The position numbers and the translations under genes are program-made. The notes below the pieces were generated by a model, which worked only from the letters and a program-made list of their open reading frames with translations, did no database searches and was not told where the DNA came from. A stretch of 64,000 bases of DNA from Caenorhabditis remanei (taxonomy: Eukaryota > Nematoda > Chromadorea > Rhabditida > Rhabditidae), in the NCBI RefSeq assembly GCF_010183535.1, contig NC_071330.1:8847717-8911716 (forward strand), read 5' to 3'. Below are positions 15,701-29,353 of this stretch, piece after piece. How positions within the stretch are numbered: position 1 is the stretch's first letter; each line of letters begins with the position of its first letter.

Positions 15701-18700
15701 AGGAAATAGAAGAAAATAGGAATTGAGGTTCTCGTCATTTTGTAGGTTTTGTCTTTTTGTAAATATTGAAATGGAACTTTGGTGATAAGTGAAAAATACA
15801 ATGGAGATACTGTCAGCTCGAATAAAAGTATCAGTTCGAAACGAGTTGGAGAAACACCTGTTTTGGAAAAAAGTTATTGCAAACAGGTGGAAGAGTTCAA
15901 CTAGAAATATTAAAGTTACACGGATACAAAAGGAATTCCGGGAACCCCGAAATACAAAGTACAGTATGCATCCAGCTATTCGTGGGAAAGATGTCAAAAT
16001 GATTTTAAAAAAGTGTCAAGAAACAGGGTGTGATAAGTTAAAAAGAGCTTAAGGTTCTAATCTGATCGATTTTAAGGAAAAGCCATTGAAGAAGAGAGGA
16101 TAAGAGAGTAGAGAGGTTCATCTGCGCAGAGAGAATACGAATGACAATTGTCTCTTTTTCTCTCTATATCTCTCTATCTCTAGAATATAAGAAAATAACC
16201 AGGAAACCGAATGAATCTCTCTGCGTTGCGCAATATTCTCTGTGTTGCGTAACGGTTGATACAGACAAAAAAGGAGAATGAAGAACGCGAATTTTTCGGA
16301 AATAAAAAGAAAACATATACAGAAAACCAATTCAGTGATAATGATAAGGATTGAATGCATTCCTTTGACAGTAAGTTTTTATAAGAATGTTCTTATCAGT
16401 TACGTCCGTTCTCTTTGTTTTTTTGGAGTTCAGACGAAGGAAACGAAAAAGAATAGTGCTAATTTTTAAGTAATGACTCACATGAAAAGGGGAAGAAACT
16501 ATGAATGAGTCTGGAGCCTTTAGAAGAACAGGAAGAAATGAAAATTGAATGAATTGGAGGAGAATTCAGATGAAAACATGTTTGCACTGTTAGTAATGAC
16601 TGAGATGAATAACTGAAAGTGGTCAGAGTAATAGGAGTAAAGCTGAAAAGAGGAAGGAGTGACACATGTTTAGATGAAATTGAAGAGAATGAAAGTAAGA
16701 AAAGATTTATGAAAGATTGTTTGGTTTGATGAATGAACGGGCAATTTGGATGAGAGAAAGTAGGAAAAAGTAAAGAAACAAATGAAAAGAAGAAGATAAA
16801 GAACCATCAGATAATCAAGGAAATAAAATCAGATTAATGCGTTACAAAGTGAATGGAGACACGCAATTCTTAGTAGGTCGAGTCAAAAGTAATCAGACCG
16901 AAATTCCCAGAGAAAGAGAAGACGGAAAAAGGGGAAGAGTAATTCAGAGAACGAAGAATTCCAAATTTAAAAACTAGGAAACTTCGGGATTTCACGATAA
17001 GCAACCATAATCTCAAGGCATCGAAAAAGGTCAGAATGGCACCGGGTGCCAAAAAATTCGTGCCTTGTGACAAACAGATAGTCGTGATACTGACCGATTT
17101 ATGCAGGAATACAATACCGTAACCTTTGAAATGTGGACGGAGCTATACAAAATTTTCTGAAATATTTTGAAAATTTTAAGAAATTTAAAACTTAACTCAA
17201 ACTGATCTAATAGAAGAACATTCAATGCCTGAGGAATCACAGTTCTTGTCAGTGATTAGCTACTTTGACCAATTTGATAAGGGAATACCTAGAAACTTCA
17301 AAAACAGGACGATCCCCAATTGAAATGTCTATAAACCAAGATGGGTCCCCAACGAAAACAAAAAGTATTTCAGTCATCAAAGATCATGGATACACAAACT
17401 GAAACTATATTGTTTGAAGCAAAATAAACAATACAAATACAGTAAACTATGAGAGACTGTCTATTCGAATAGTCTGGAACAGGTCTGTGAGCTCTGGGAA
17501 AACAGTTTTTTAAATCGAAATTAGAAGAAAAAAACGGAGAGAAGAGGATCAAGATTGACGAGAGAAGGGCAGGAAGCTAACCTTTGCATTTATGGAGTGT
17601 ATGTCTATGTGATGATGATGCCAACAGGGGGCAAATTTACACTGTATATAGAAAAACTCTCTCTCTCTCTCCGCTTTGATCGTCGTCGAATGACTTGATG
17701 CTGTCTCCTGCCATTGGTATCGTTTTTGATGGGAGAGAGAGAGGGCGCGACGTATTAATTGGAACGGGAAATTACTCTCACTTTGGTGTCTATATGACAC
17801 GCGTGATGAAAGCATAGTACCAAGAATTATGCTAATTGCAACACTGCTTTTTTTCCTCTAGAACTGATGTCATGTCTCAACTAGATATTCTTGTTCAATG
17901 TTTTCAGACGAAGTAGACGAAAAACCGACAAAGATTCGAGATGGTTAGAATACGTGGTTGATTCTAAGGTGGTCGGCTAGAAAGGAATTTTCGATTCACC
18001 GCGTTTCAGACAACTGTAATAGTTATGAAACAAGAAACGAAGACCTAGAACAAGTGGTTCGAGACCGTGATATTATATACGTTTCTGTTCTTATATGCAC
18101 GATATTTTTAGAAAATTATGTAAAGAAAGGAAGCGGGAAAGTTTTCAGTTTTATCGGATAAACTGAAGCACAACAGGTATGCGCTAGGTGACGGGGATGT
18201 TGTCTTATTTTTAAAAATTCAAATAAATGCGCTTTTGTTACATGGCAGATACGATCTGAAAATTGGAGCCTAGGCTATAAATTGTTGGGATCAGGAAACA
18301 GTTGTGATTCATTGAAGCGTAGTACATTAAAAAAGATTTCAGAAGTACAGACCTGGAAACTGAGTATCTCGTTCTGATTCCAACAGTTTCAAACAGCATG
18401 CACCGACCAAAATTCCATCATAAAACCTGAAAACCTCATTGTAAATAAGTTCCAAAACGGTAACCTTTGATTACACTAATTAGTCCTTTTCTTACTTTTT
18501 CCTCTCATTTAGTTTTCTTTTTTAATTGAACACTTTCCTGCTTCTAATATTGGCTCAAGGTCAATACATATTTTCCGGTCGAAAAGAAAAGCGTTCATCT
18601 CTCTCTCTCTCAGATGATTCAATTAATGTTTTCTCCCACCGAGAATGGCATAATATGAGAGAGAAGCGGCAGAGAGAAAGTGTTAGCTTCCGCGCGGGAA

Positions 18701-21700
18701 CCATTTTTCTTCATCGGAAGACACTCGTTCTTTTAACGAGGGCAACTTTATGATACTTTTTGCGGCGGGCGATGGGCGAGAAGAAGATGATGTTGGAGGA
18801 GAGGAATAAAAAACCAGTGGGATTTTGACACTCTCTTCTTAATCTTGTATCTTTAAGGGGTGGCATGAGGGTGGCGCAACAGGTGCCATAAGCAGAGATG
18901 AACGACTTATGACAGCCAAAAAAAACGGAACGAGAATATTATATTTGGGAAAGTGACGGTTTGAGAAGATATGAGAAAGGGTGTGGGCTTGAACAAAAAG
19001 TTGAGATTTATTTGGAAGTAGAAGGGGCTTTTGAAGCTGATTAGTGTTAAATAGAAAACGACTAGCTCAAAATGAAATCTCAAAGTGGTTGTTCCAATCA
19101 TTTGCTCTCAAAAGATATAAATAATACTTGATTCAAGCTCTGCAGCTGAATGATAATAGATTATGAGGCTTGTCAGTCCTAACTCACCATCTACCAGACG
19201 TTTTATGGCTTGTTCCGAGTTTTCACAATCAGAAAAGCAACTGATATCCAGAATACAGATCTTACTGATGAGGCGGTTGAACAATATCAGAAAACGAGAA
19301 AATGAAAACTGAAAATAATAAAAATTCTAGACCATCATCGTTTTCTTTCTTTTTTCCCGTCGTCATAACCTATACAGCTCCGCCCATTTTTCAAAAACTG
19401 AATTCCAGAGAAGCTTGTCGATTGAAAACCGGTCGAAACGATAGTAGTAACCCAATGCTGAATACACGAAACACACCATCAAAAAGTAGAGAATATGAAT
19501 TGAAATTTCAGAATAAAAATTGAAAAGAAGTCAAAAGAAAACGAATGGGAATTCCCATTCTTCTTATGAAATTTTGAATTTTGTCTTCTTTCAAATGAAG
19601 TTTTCTTTTCTCATTTTCTTTGTGAAGCCGCGCTGGAATGTGGTGATCTAGAAGGTCAAATTGACCAACACCTCTGGAATTTTGTAATTGGGAACAGGTT
19701 CTCTTTTCTACTTCATCATCATCTTTTGACAGTGCAAGAATACGAATTTTCGACCATTTCAAAATGACAAGAAAACAAAAAACTGAGGACGAGAGATGGG
19801 CAAGAAGGAGTAGTTGAAGCATAAGCGGACGTCTGCGTGCCAAGTGTAAAAGTATAAGTGATTGAAAGAAGAAGAAGACCAGTGTGAATGTATGTGTGTT
19901 TATGCAAATTGTTACACAGTTAATCTTAAGATGATGAACACAAGAAGTGAGGGATATCCCGTCTCTGTTGCACTTTTGAACCTAAAAGTTACCGAAGATG
20001 ATGCAATTTTTTGAGTTGGAACAAGACCTTTTTGGAAAAAGTGCATTTGATAAAAGTTTGGCTCAAATAGATCACATATTCGTTGAGTGCTCATTACTTG
20101 AGCACGACGAGGTAAACAAAAAAGAGAAATCGGACTTTGATGCAAACCACATTCAAAATAGAAGTGTCTGCTTCTTGAACTGCTCCGTTTATTAAAAACG
20201 AAAAAATTATTACAACGAAATATATTCTAGAATTAGTATATTAATCTAACGGCACCAAAAGTTCCAGAACTTATTTCTTCCAATTTTTTGAAATTAGTTC
20301 AGAGCCTAGACATTGAACTGATCTGATTGATGAATTGCATCTGAATGCACTAAACAGATCAAACAAATGGATAATAAGTTAGATCGTTGGGCCACTTCGA
20401 GCTCATAAGCTCATTTATTTCTGTCATACTTTAAATCTTTCCGGGAACCAAATTAAAGAAAGATCTGGAACGAGACAACTCAGAAGATTTCTTATAATGA
20501 AAATTCCGAAACTGTTGAAAAATAGGAAGGTCACTTGAAGCATCTGTCTCGTAAATACAACACGGTGACTAATTTAATCGCAATTTCGTTTCATACAATC
20601 TCGACTAGAATCACGTAATCTAGAATTTCGCTAACGCAACAAATACACCGGTCTCCCAGTGTCATGTCTATATAATTATGAATGATGAATGAGATGGTGT
20701 ATATTATTTATATTGAGACAGTTCTATATGACCTATCAAAAAATCAAAAACTACTGCTGAAAGTTACATATAAACGAAAAGAATTCCAATATTTGTTTGG
20801 AGAGAAGCGAGTAATCTCGTGAAAAGCATAGAGAATAATCCTATTGTGAAAAAGAGAATGATGGCATTGGAAAGAGGTCAAGAAAGAGAATGCTTCACTG
20901 AAAAAATGAGAGAAAAAGCAGAACACAAAGAAAAAGAATTGAGTAGCCGGTACAGTATTACACTATTCATTCTCATCAAGTGTCACTGTCTATCAGAAAA
21001 ATAAGTAAAACGAGAAGAATAAGTTTCCTCATTCTTCTTCTTTTTCTCCTCTTCGTTTTTCTGTTCTTCACGTCTTCTGATGCTTCTTCTCGCATCAGAT
21101 GAAGAAGAATTATCGCCCAATTTGCAGCAAAGGTCAGAGGGTCACAAGATGATGCCCTTGGTTACTTACTTATATAAATGACCTACATCTAGGGTGTGGC
21201 TTTTTGGTTCAATCATAGAAAACCATTCATTTGTTTTCTTAAAATAAATGAAACGATTTTAGCTTCTTAGCAAATGGCGGAAAATTACTAATAATTGAGT
21301 TAAGGGTGGCCCAACAAATAAATTGGGATTTCGAATTTTGAGGAAATCTAGAGAAGAAAATAGAAGTGTTCGAGAAGAAATACTCTAGCAGGGTTCTTAT
21401 ACTGAAATAAATTCACAAACTGCAGAGTAATGTCAAGATGTTTTAACTGTAAGATCAGTGACAGTAGGTCAACAATTATTTATTGACGTAGAACTCAGAT
21501 CTGATAAGTACGTGTAAATTTAGTATGATCTTGGATAAAAGTTGCATCAAAGTTTTACAAGTCAAACAACAGGGATTACTGTAGCTACACAAGCTCAGAT
21601 AAAGATAGTGGAGTTTTGAAATAAAAGAGTTTTTCGAATGAGATCAGTTGCAAAGAAGAAAAAAGTGGGTAGAGAACTTGAAAGAAAAGAGAGAAATTTC

Positions 21701-22769
21701 AAAAAAATCATAGGGCAGAAGTCAGAAATTCAAGAAAAATATTGTGTGCAACAAAAAAAGAGTTCATATTTACTCTATGTTATTGAATTCTTGCAACGAA
21801 AAAAACTTTTTAAAATGGAGAAAGAAAACCAAAGTTTGCGACACAAAGTTCATTCAAACCTTGACCTACAGTCCAATTTTTTTAATGAACAAGATTTTTT
21901 TGCGGGTAAAAAACAAAGAACTACTCAACTTGTTTTCTCAATTTCCCTCATTCTTCACACTTTTTATTTCAGAATTGTTTTGTTTTCTCAAGTGTTTGTA
22001 AGTTTTACCAATAATGTACTTGAATTGGAAAGGAGAGACAAATGTTTGTAATGTAAGCAATTTCCGGATATTCAGAAAGAATTAGACAGTGCGGAATTGT
22101 ATGGTGGGAGTGAGGAGACGCAGAGATGGAGAGGAAAATATGAAAATGGGAAAAATAGGATATGTGGTATTTTGATTGGGTAAATTCAAAAAGTTGAGGT
22201 GTGATCGTGAAAGTCCATTTGAAAAAAAAACAAAGAACGTCGATCTCGAATGAAAAAATGACAAAGGAAGCCGAAAAAATCAAAAAGGAACTGTCGAGCA
22301 CACTTCTCTCGACGATAATAAAAGTAGATCACAGTAATTTTTAGAACATTTCAAATTTTGGAGCTCGGAAGAAAATTATTCGCTTTTGTATCAGAATTCT
22401 TATCTATGCTGATTCAATCTACAACTTGAACTCTACCACTGTAAGAGATGATGTAATTGTTCAACTTTTTATCGGATATCATAATCTGAAAACATGTGAA
22501 AATAAAAAACAAGAAGATAAACTTGGCTCCGGAAAATCTTTACTTTTGAAAATAAGGAATATTTCTTTGAGAGTTGTCTAAATGATGTTTCTAAGAAAAC
22601 GAAGTACTGTAGTACTAAAGGTTACGGTAGGTATAGGTATAACTATTGAAATATGTGATAATACAAACATAAATAAAGAAAAGATGAATAGAGAGAAAGA
22701 ATATAGAAAAGAAGACCAGACCAAAAAACGGTAGTAGCATCGTCGGACCCGATAAGAATCAGAGTGTAT

Positions 22770-22801
22770 GTGTCTCTTCTTCTTCTTCTTCTTCTTCTTC
22801 C
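22770..22801. repeat. (CTT)n microsatellite
   Basis: About nine consecutive TCT/CTT trinucleotides. Simple sequence repeat with no coding significance. Confidence 0.85.
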
Positions 22802-25290
22802 AGTCGAAGACTTCTTCTACATTTGACGTCTTCTCTGAGTCTTCGCTTTTCCGTGGAAAAGGAGAATGAAAATAAGAAGAAAAAGAGGAAAAAAGCAGGA
22901 GAAAGACGACGACGTAGAAGAAGAAGAGGACGATTCGCTCATTTCACGCATATCGTTTTGATGTGTTTGGTGTACGCGAATCTTTGTATGTATACATTAA
23001 GAAACAACGGGAGACACACGCAAAAAGGACACATCATTTTGATGGATTTATGCACGAATACCGTTTTTTGCAGGTGGAAAATGGGAGGAGATGGGCGGAA
23101 ATAACCCCGAATCAAATGGGTCATCTTTGCAGGAATTCATATTTCTTGTGGACGGTCGAGACGTCAAAACATAGTAGCCTTAGGAGCCACTGACTTTGAA
23201 ACATCCTGATTTCAAAAGATCTTGGTCTATTAATAGCCTAACAGTGATCTAAGGTAAAATGAGAGATGGTCAAGTGGTTTTAAGGACACAAAAAGAACAC
23301 AAACTCTGCAAAGATTCTTCCTCAGTAAGATTGGATTCGAGCAAATGAAGAGATGAATTGTAATTTAGACAACTCAAATCATCATTTTAAAAACTGAAAA
23401 TCCAACCTACGCAGGTTAAAAATCAGAAAAATCTCCATATTTACAGCACTGGCGAAACGTATCAATATTTGCTTTTTCAGTTCAAAATATGCAGTTTGAA
23501 CGTGGGTCAAAGAGAAATATTGCTGTAAAAATTGTTTTTCGGGAACATGAAGATCTGAAATATCAGATAACTTTTCCTTATCAAAGTCAATCCATTAACT
23601 CTATATGGAATAACTCGAGGAAACTGTGGAATTACAATACAACGAAATGTTGGATTATTTGTGCTTGGAGCCACTCCCATTTTGGCAAATTGCTCATTGA
23701 CGCTTTGTGGACACCTATATTTGAGTGATTTTTAAAAGAGATCAAACCACAGTATCTCTTTCATGTTTTGGTTTTTGTTCTCTCGTGGAAGAATATTTCA
23801 AATTTAAAAGAGAAAGGAGGTTATGGTCACTCAAAATGTAACAAATGAATAGGAAAAGAAAGAAAAAACTAAGGAAAATGTGGGAGAATATAGGAGGAAA
23901 GAAGAAGAAACACACACAGAAACCGATAATCGAAAGTTGGTGGCAGTGGTGGCCAATGGCAAAATGGCACTATTATGCATATTACCTTCTCCGCCTCAAC
24001 AACTAACAGTGTCCACTAATTGGATGATTATGACTAATAGATGATAAGAAAAATGTGATTTGTCCTGTGTGGAAGGGGAAAAATCATCCCGTTTGAAATG
24101 CGGAAAACTTCAAAAATCTCTTTTTTTTGCCGTTTGCAGACATCTCACTGTTACTGTCAAACTCCTCAAAAAAGCGGTCGCGGTTGAAGTGTAAGAGTAT
24201 GTAAGTGTGGTGGAACTATTTGCACAATGTGCCATAACACACACTTTTTGATCAATCTCGTGTACATTTACAAGTGGTTTTGATGGATTGGGAGTTTAAG
24301 AGTTTGTGGGTGGATGAATGAGATAAAAGATCAGTATCAATTTATTAGATCTAATTAAATTGAAATGGAACTCTGGGATTGAAATTCTAGATTATGAATT
24401 TCAGAATAAGTACCTATTTTCATCTGATGACATTGGGTAAATTGTCTCGGAACCTGGGTCCGAATGTATGAATTTCTGAACCCATTTTTTTCTTATCAGA
24501 CTCAAAATGACTATTCAGATATAAAACTCCTTTAATGCATCCCTGAAGGACTGAAAGCCGAGTTTAGTTGTTCTAAATCTAATTTTTTGTCATTTATTAG
24601 TTGTTTGCATAGTCTCCGAAATGACCGGAGAGCAGGAAACTTTGTTGGGTTCATCGAGTTCTGGGTCAATACAAAAAACCATGTGGTGAATGAATAGAGA
24701 GTATTGTTTGACGGATTTCAGTGATGAGTAAAATACTAAAGTTATAAGAGAACATTACCCGGGAATCGTTGTTTTCCGATTGATTTAATTGTCCTGAAAT
24801 TCACTATACTGGATATCAGTAAACTCAAAAAAGTGTGAAAATAAAGAACAAATAAAATGTGAGCTGACAATTGAATGACACCTTATATACTCTCATTTCC
24901 TCTGTTCTTTCACGCTCATCTTTACTTTTTAACCGGTTTCTTCTACAGTAGTTTCTATTCCAAAGTAACTTTACTTACTCGCAAGTAATTCGCGTTTCAT
25001 TGCAGCTCATTTTCGAAATGTAAACAAAAAAGATTGATGAGCAGAAGAAGGTGAATTCTTCTTTGCGCTCTTCCGATTCGGAGCATGGCAAACATAAATA
25101 TAATAACTTGAATTGAAAGTATATTGACTTCAGACACCCGGGTCAGTTGTAGTAGAAACTGGTTACAATCTATACGTGACATTTCGAGTACAATATGATT
25201 TTTATTAGAATAAAAATATGCTTTATTCGCGATATTTACAAACACACTTTTTCAGAATCAAGTAGAATTTCTCGGGGGTTCTTGGAACTT

Positions 25291-26849
25291 TTAAATTGTT
25301 TTTTGTTGTCTTTTAGATTGAGTTTTATGAATAATCTGCATCATAACCTCATCACATCCAGCACCAATTGAGAAGATACGGAAATCACGGAAAGCCCGAG
25401 ATATTCCATTGTCATTCAGATAACCAGCGCCTCCCCAGATCTGAAAATCTTAATATGAAACATGTTCTGTTTTATAGTTTCAAACCTGCAAACACGAATC
25501 AGTCACTTTTCTAGCCAGTCTTCCAATCTTCAACTTTGACATTGCAGTCAACATGCTAACATCTTCATCTTGGCAACGTGCCATAACTGTCCGATAGAGT
25601 AAAGAACGAGTCGCCTCGAGTTCCGCTTCCAACTCGGCCAAACGAAATTGAACGTATTGTTGATCGAGTAGAGTTTTTCCGAATATTGACCGTTCTCTTG
25701 CGTATTCGATTGTTTTGTTAATACAGTTTTGAAGTGGAAGAAGTCCAACGGCAACTGTGACAAGGCGTTCGTCATTAAATTGTTTCATTTGATACGAAAA
25801 TCCACGTCCTTCTTCACCGATTATGAATGAGGCTGGAACCTGGAAACTAATAGTAGAACTTCAAAAACTAGTAAAAAATCATAAAAATGTTCACAACTAC
25901 GCTCCACTGATAAAGATAAAGAATGTTAGTCGATTTTAAATTAAGAGTATATCATATTCAGTTTTGTGTAGTTCTAGATAATCTATATTTCCTCATCAGT
26001 ACTAATCAAAACAGTCAATTCAAAAACTCACTCTGACATCTTCAAAAAACAATTGAACGGTATCCGAACTTCTCATTCCCAATTTATCCAATGGACTTGA
26101 CCGATGTACTCCAGGCGAATCAAGTGGAATACAGACCAATGATTTATTTTTATGAAGGTTTTTCTCATTCGAAGTATTGACCAAAACACACGCCCAATCA
26201 GCTTGATCTCCATTTGTTATCCACATTTTTGAACCGTTTATAATCAAATCAGTTCCAAAACGACGGGCATGTGTTCGAATTGCAGATACATCTGAACCAG
26301 CGTGTGGTTCTGAAACTGCAATTGAACTGACCAAATCTCCATTCAATGACGGACGGAGAAAACGGTTTCGAAGAAAGTCAGAGCCTTAATTATACGATTA
26401 TAAATAATATTCGCTGCGAGATGGCTTACCAAACTGTGCCAAAGCCGGAGTACTCATTTCAGTTTGAACCATAACTGACATTGGAATAGATCCACAATCA
26501 ATTGATCCAATCTGTTCAGCAACTGCTATTGACATTGAAAAGTCTCGTCCCGTTCCTCCGAATTCTGAAAACATTTCATTCTCAACCATTCTGATTGACT
26601 GAAATTAGACAAACCTTCTGGTTTATTAACTGCAAAAACTCCAAGTTGTCCCATCATTTTGAATATGTAATGTGCTGGATATCTTCCACTTTTCTCCCAT
26701 TGTGCAACATTCGGATTGATCTTTTCTGTTATCATTTTCGACAAACTGTTCTGCATTGCAAAATGAGTTTCATCGTAAATCATGTGTTTCATTGTCGAAG
26801 TTGTTGGAGCAGGCAGAAGAGCAGGCGCCTTGCGAGCAAGAAGAGCCAT
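25291..26849 (-). CDS. acdh-6: Acyl-CoA dehydrogenase (ACDH-6-like)
   Basis: FAD enzyme introducing the 2,3-double bond in acyl-CoA, presumably mitochondrial. Five minus-strand exons: 26849-26615, 26564-26430, 26384-26032, 25839-25486, 25440-25291, in frame, giving 408 aa (usual for the family). The start at 26849 (AAAATGGC) gives a basic, Ser/Ala-rich leader MALLARKAPALLPAP. An in-frame ATG at 26936 would add 29 residues. Signatures: PEEFGGTGRD, SEPHAGSDVSAIRTHA (FAD/substrate signature 1), ITNGDQADW, ERSIFGKTLLDQQ and the C-terminal GGAGYLNDNGISRAFRD. The usual YEGT glutamate is replaced by FSIGAG, so the base is probably Glu265 in NDERLV, as in isovaleryl- and long-chain dehydrogenases. 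Poly(A) signal complement at 25222-25227. The symbol rests on synteny recalled for C. elegans C02D5.1. Confidence 0.92.
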
Positions 26850-29353
26850 TTTGGAAAGAATTGAAGTTGAAAGTTGATGGTCGACAATTGGTTTGTTTTT
26901 CAGAAGAATCACTGAAATAGTCATGGTTACTGTCACTCAAACGTTACTTTGGAAGAGTAATGCGTTCAGGATAGATAGAAATACAGGTTTCAAAGGAAGA
27001 AAAGCTTCTGTAGGTGAGAAGGGAAGGATTAAAATAGCAGAAAAACAAAAGGATACACGTAAGAAAAGAAGAGGATTATCTAATAGATCACACTTCAAAA
27101 ATCGTGAAGCACAACTTCTGGAACCAGGTTTTTCCCTAGTTGTAGTCTGATTAATTTGAAGAGATAAAAGGAGAGTGATCAGAGGAAACAGTTTCCGAGA
27201 AGTATCGACAAAGATGTATTCGTTTTGCAGTTATTAATTTGGATGGCTCTGTTTTTGGTGTGTTTTCTAATGAAACGGATTGTCACACCTTAGGAATACA
27301 AATTTTTGATCAAGAATCCTAGAGTTTTTATTGACAACTCCCAGATTTTTTGTAAAAATTCGTACCTAATTATTTTTTCTTCCGCAGACTGGGAAAGTTT
27401 GGATGATATCAACTATAGACTGCAGAGCGAACACCTCGTTGATCAGAGATCTGATTTCGAATACAATTTGATTAGTTATCGCTGAAGATAAAAGTCATAG
27501 TATGTAATATAAGCTGAAGGGGAAGGGAGAAGTCCAATAAGGTGTTGATAAGAAATTACGTCACACTGAAAGATACGATGTATCGTTAAAGATATTGGTG
27601 TCTCTTTCCTCTTTTCATATGATTTTTTTCTTTTTCCTCCTGTATCTTCTCATCATTCAGCTTCCTGTTATCCTCATGTTTTTCACTACCAAAATGAGAC
27701 AGAATGCAATCAACATTTCAAAGAAAGACGAAGAGAAGAAAAGAATTGAAGACGTTTCTTATACTAGAGGAAATTTTAGGAGGAAGAGACGAAAAGATTG
27801 AGATTTCACGAGTCAATTGACACCAGGATCGCCTTCTTCTGAAGTATGAAGATTTGATTAGCCGACGGCTTCATCTATTTCTTTTCAATACCGCTATCAA
27901 TTTCGGCTTAATGACGAAATGTAGCTGAATGATGATGAGATTCAGGAGTAAGGAGAGGATAAGATATTGTGATAAAGGCTGAAACTCATGTGAAAGTTTT
28001 CGATAAAAATCACATCAGTTGACAGAAAGAAATAACCAAAAACAGCAGGAACTTCCAAAAAATATTCCATGATACAATGTATATTCTGACTTCTTGATGA
28101 GCGCTCTCACGTTTTCAGAAGCTCAACTTCTAAACAAGTTCAATCGTTCAAAAATAAGGAGATCGGGTATGGGGATCGTAGCTGTTTTCAGCTAATTGAT
28201 ACACATGATCGACTCTAAGCGTGTTATATTGGTAAGAAACTAACACGCTTTAAGCCAATTGAGATTACTGAAATTTCACAACAACTTTACAGAGAAATCA
28301 CTATAAATAATTGATAAACTTCCTATCGTAACTTTTTCCCAAAAAAATCCGGAAAATCTATCACTATTAGCGTTTTGGAATATCTCCATTCGTACCTAAA
28401 GTATTGAGATGGGGGCACCGCATCTGATCATTCGGAATTTAATATATTAATAACTCACTCGAAAGTTTAGTCATTCCGCTGTTTTTTCATACAACTTGTA
28501 GTTGTGCCGTAGACCAGAAAGAAGTGGGAATCACTTTCTTGCATTCACTCAAAAACGACCAAATGTTGTCGAGCTAGGAATGAGAAGAAAATTTGATAAT
28601 CATTTATTTTTAGATTGAAAATCTCATATTTACGTGGCAACAAAAGTCTGATATTAAATAAAAGTTCAAAAGATAAACAACAATCGCCACATCATAAAAT
28701 TATAAAAAATTCGAGCCGTACATCCCACGTTATTCGCAAAATTTTTAAAATTTTGAATTTGATTTTATCAGTAGAAACACGTAGTTTGAAAAAAGGATTT
28801 TACGTGTATTCATAAAAAATAAGGTTCCAAATGATAAAAGATGGATGAGCCCAATAAATTTGATTTTTCAAAGATAGTAACCGGAAAATTACTCGAATCT
28901 CTTTTGATAATAGACTGATAGAATTATTCCCATATCAATGCAGTGTGAAAATATACAGTGTGTCTCATATTCGAAGGAAAAGTGACAAATGGCAAATGGC
29001 AAAAAGCAGCTGATTGAATCACGAATCGTTTTGATTCACATCGTAGCTTTGCCGTAGTCACTGTCCTTCTCCTCCTCGTAAATCCCTCCTCTTTTTCTCT
29101 TTTTCCTCGTTTCATTTTTTGTCCGATCTAATGGAAAAGACTAGTTTGTGGTCACACTTGTGAATGTTTCAGAAACATTTAGTTTTTTAATTAAATATTA
29201 TTTTATTTAGATAACTTAAATATAACAAAACAAATAATTAGTTTTGTAAAGAAATCTAGAAATAACAAAGAAAAATATAAGTAGAAAATACCCGTCTGAG
29301 TTTGAAAGGCACTGATGGACACCATAATAAGAGAACCCGTATAAATACATAAA
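26850..29353. other. Intergenic, no gene seen
   Basis: Upstream of acdh-6 and downstream of the GILT-like gene. AT-rich. An AAGCGTGTTA ... TAACACGCTT inverted pair with a 14-nt loop lies near 28218-28251. Minus-strand AATAAA complement at about 29203-29208 is the likely poly(A) signal of the GILT-like gene. Frames at 26893-27150 and 27595-27801 are isolated and not supported. Confidence 0.5.

Larger units (their letters stand above)
11229..25290. other. 14-kb gene-poor interval
   Basis: I see no exon series with coding-like translation, tRNA or conserved family motif. Contents: an AGGCGGAG box at 11421 (about 200 bp upstream of doxa-1); (GAA)n-type purine runs (12740-12775, 15310-15430); CT/GA runs near 16150-16200, 17655-17735 and 18598-18615; a (CTT)n microsatellite at about 22770-22800; and a GGGCGGAG box on the minus strand at 19378-19385. 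Two frames are the best of a poor lot. One is the minus-strand frame at 19508-19843, with a hydrophobic start and KR/KRK sites. The other is the plus-strand frame from 19998, which ends near a GAG|GTAAAC donor-like site at about 20110. Neither has supporting exons. The interval may hold regulatory DNA for doxa-1 or non-coding RNA. Confidence 0.45.

Noticed and set aside
19508..19843. 111-codon minus-strand frame with hydrophobic start and KR sites, neuropeptide-like at first sight
   Set aside because: No repeated peptide, no amidation Gly before basic pairs, and no supporting exon structure. Kept only as a weak candidate in the gene-poor interval.
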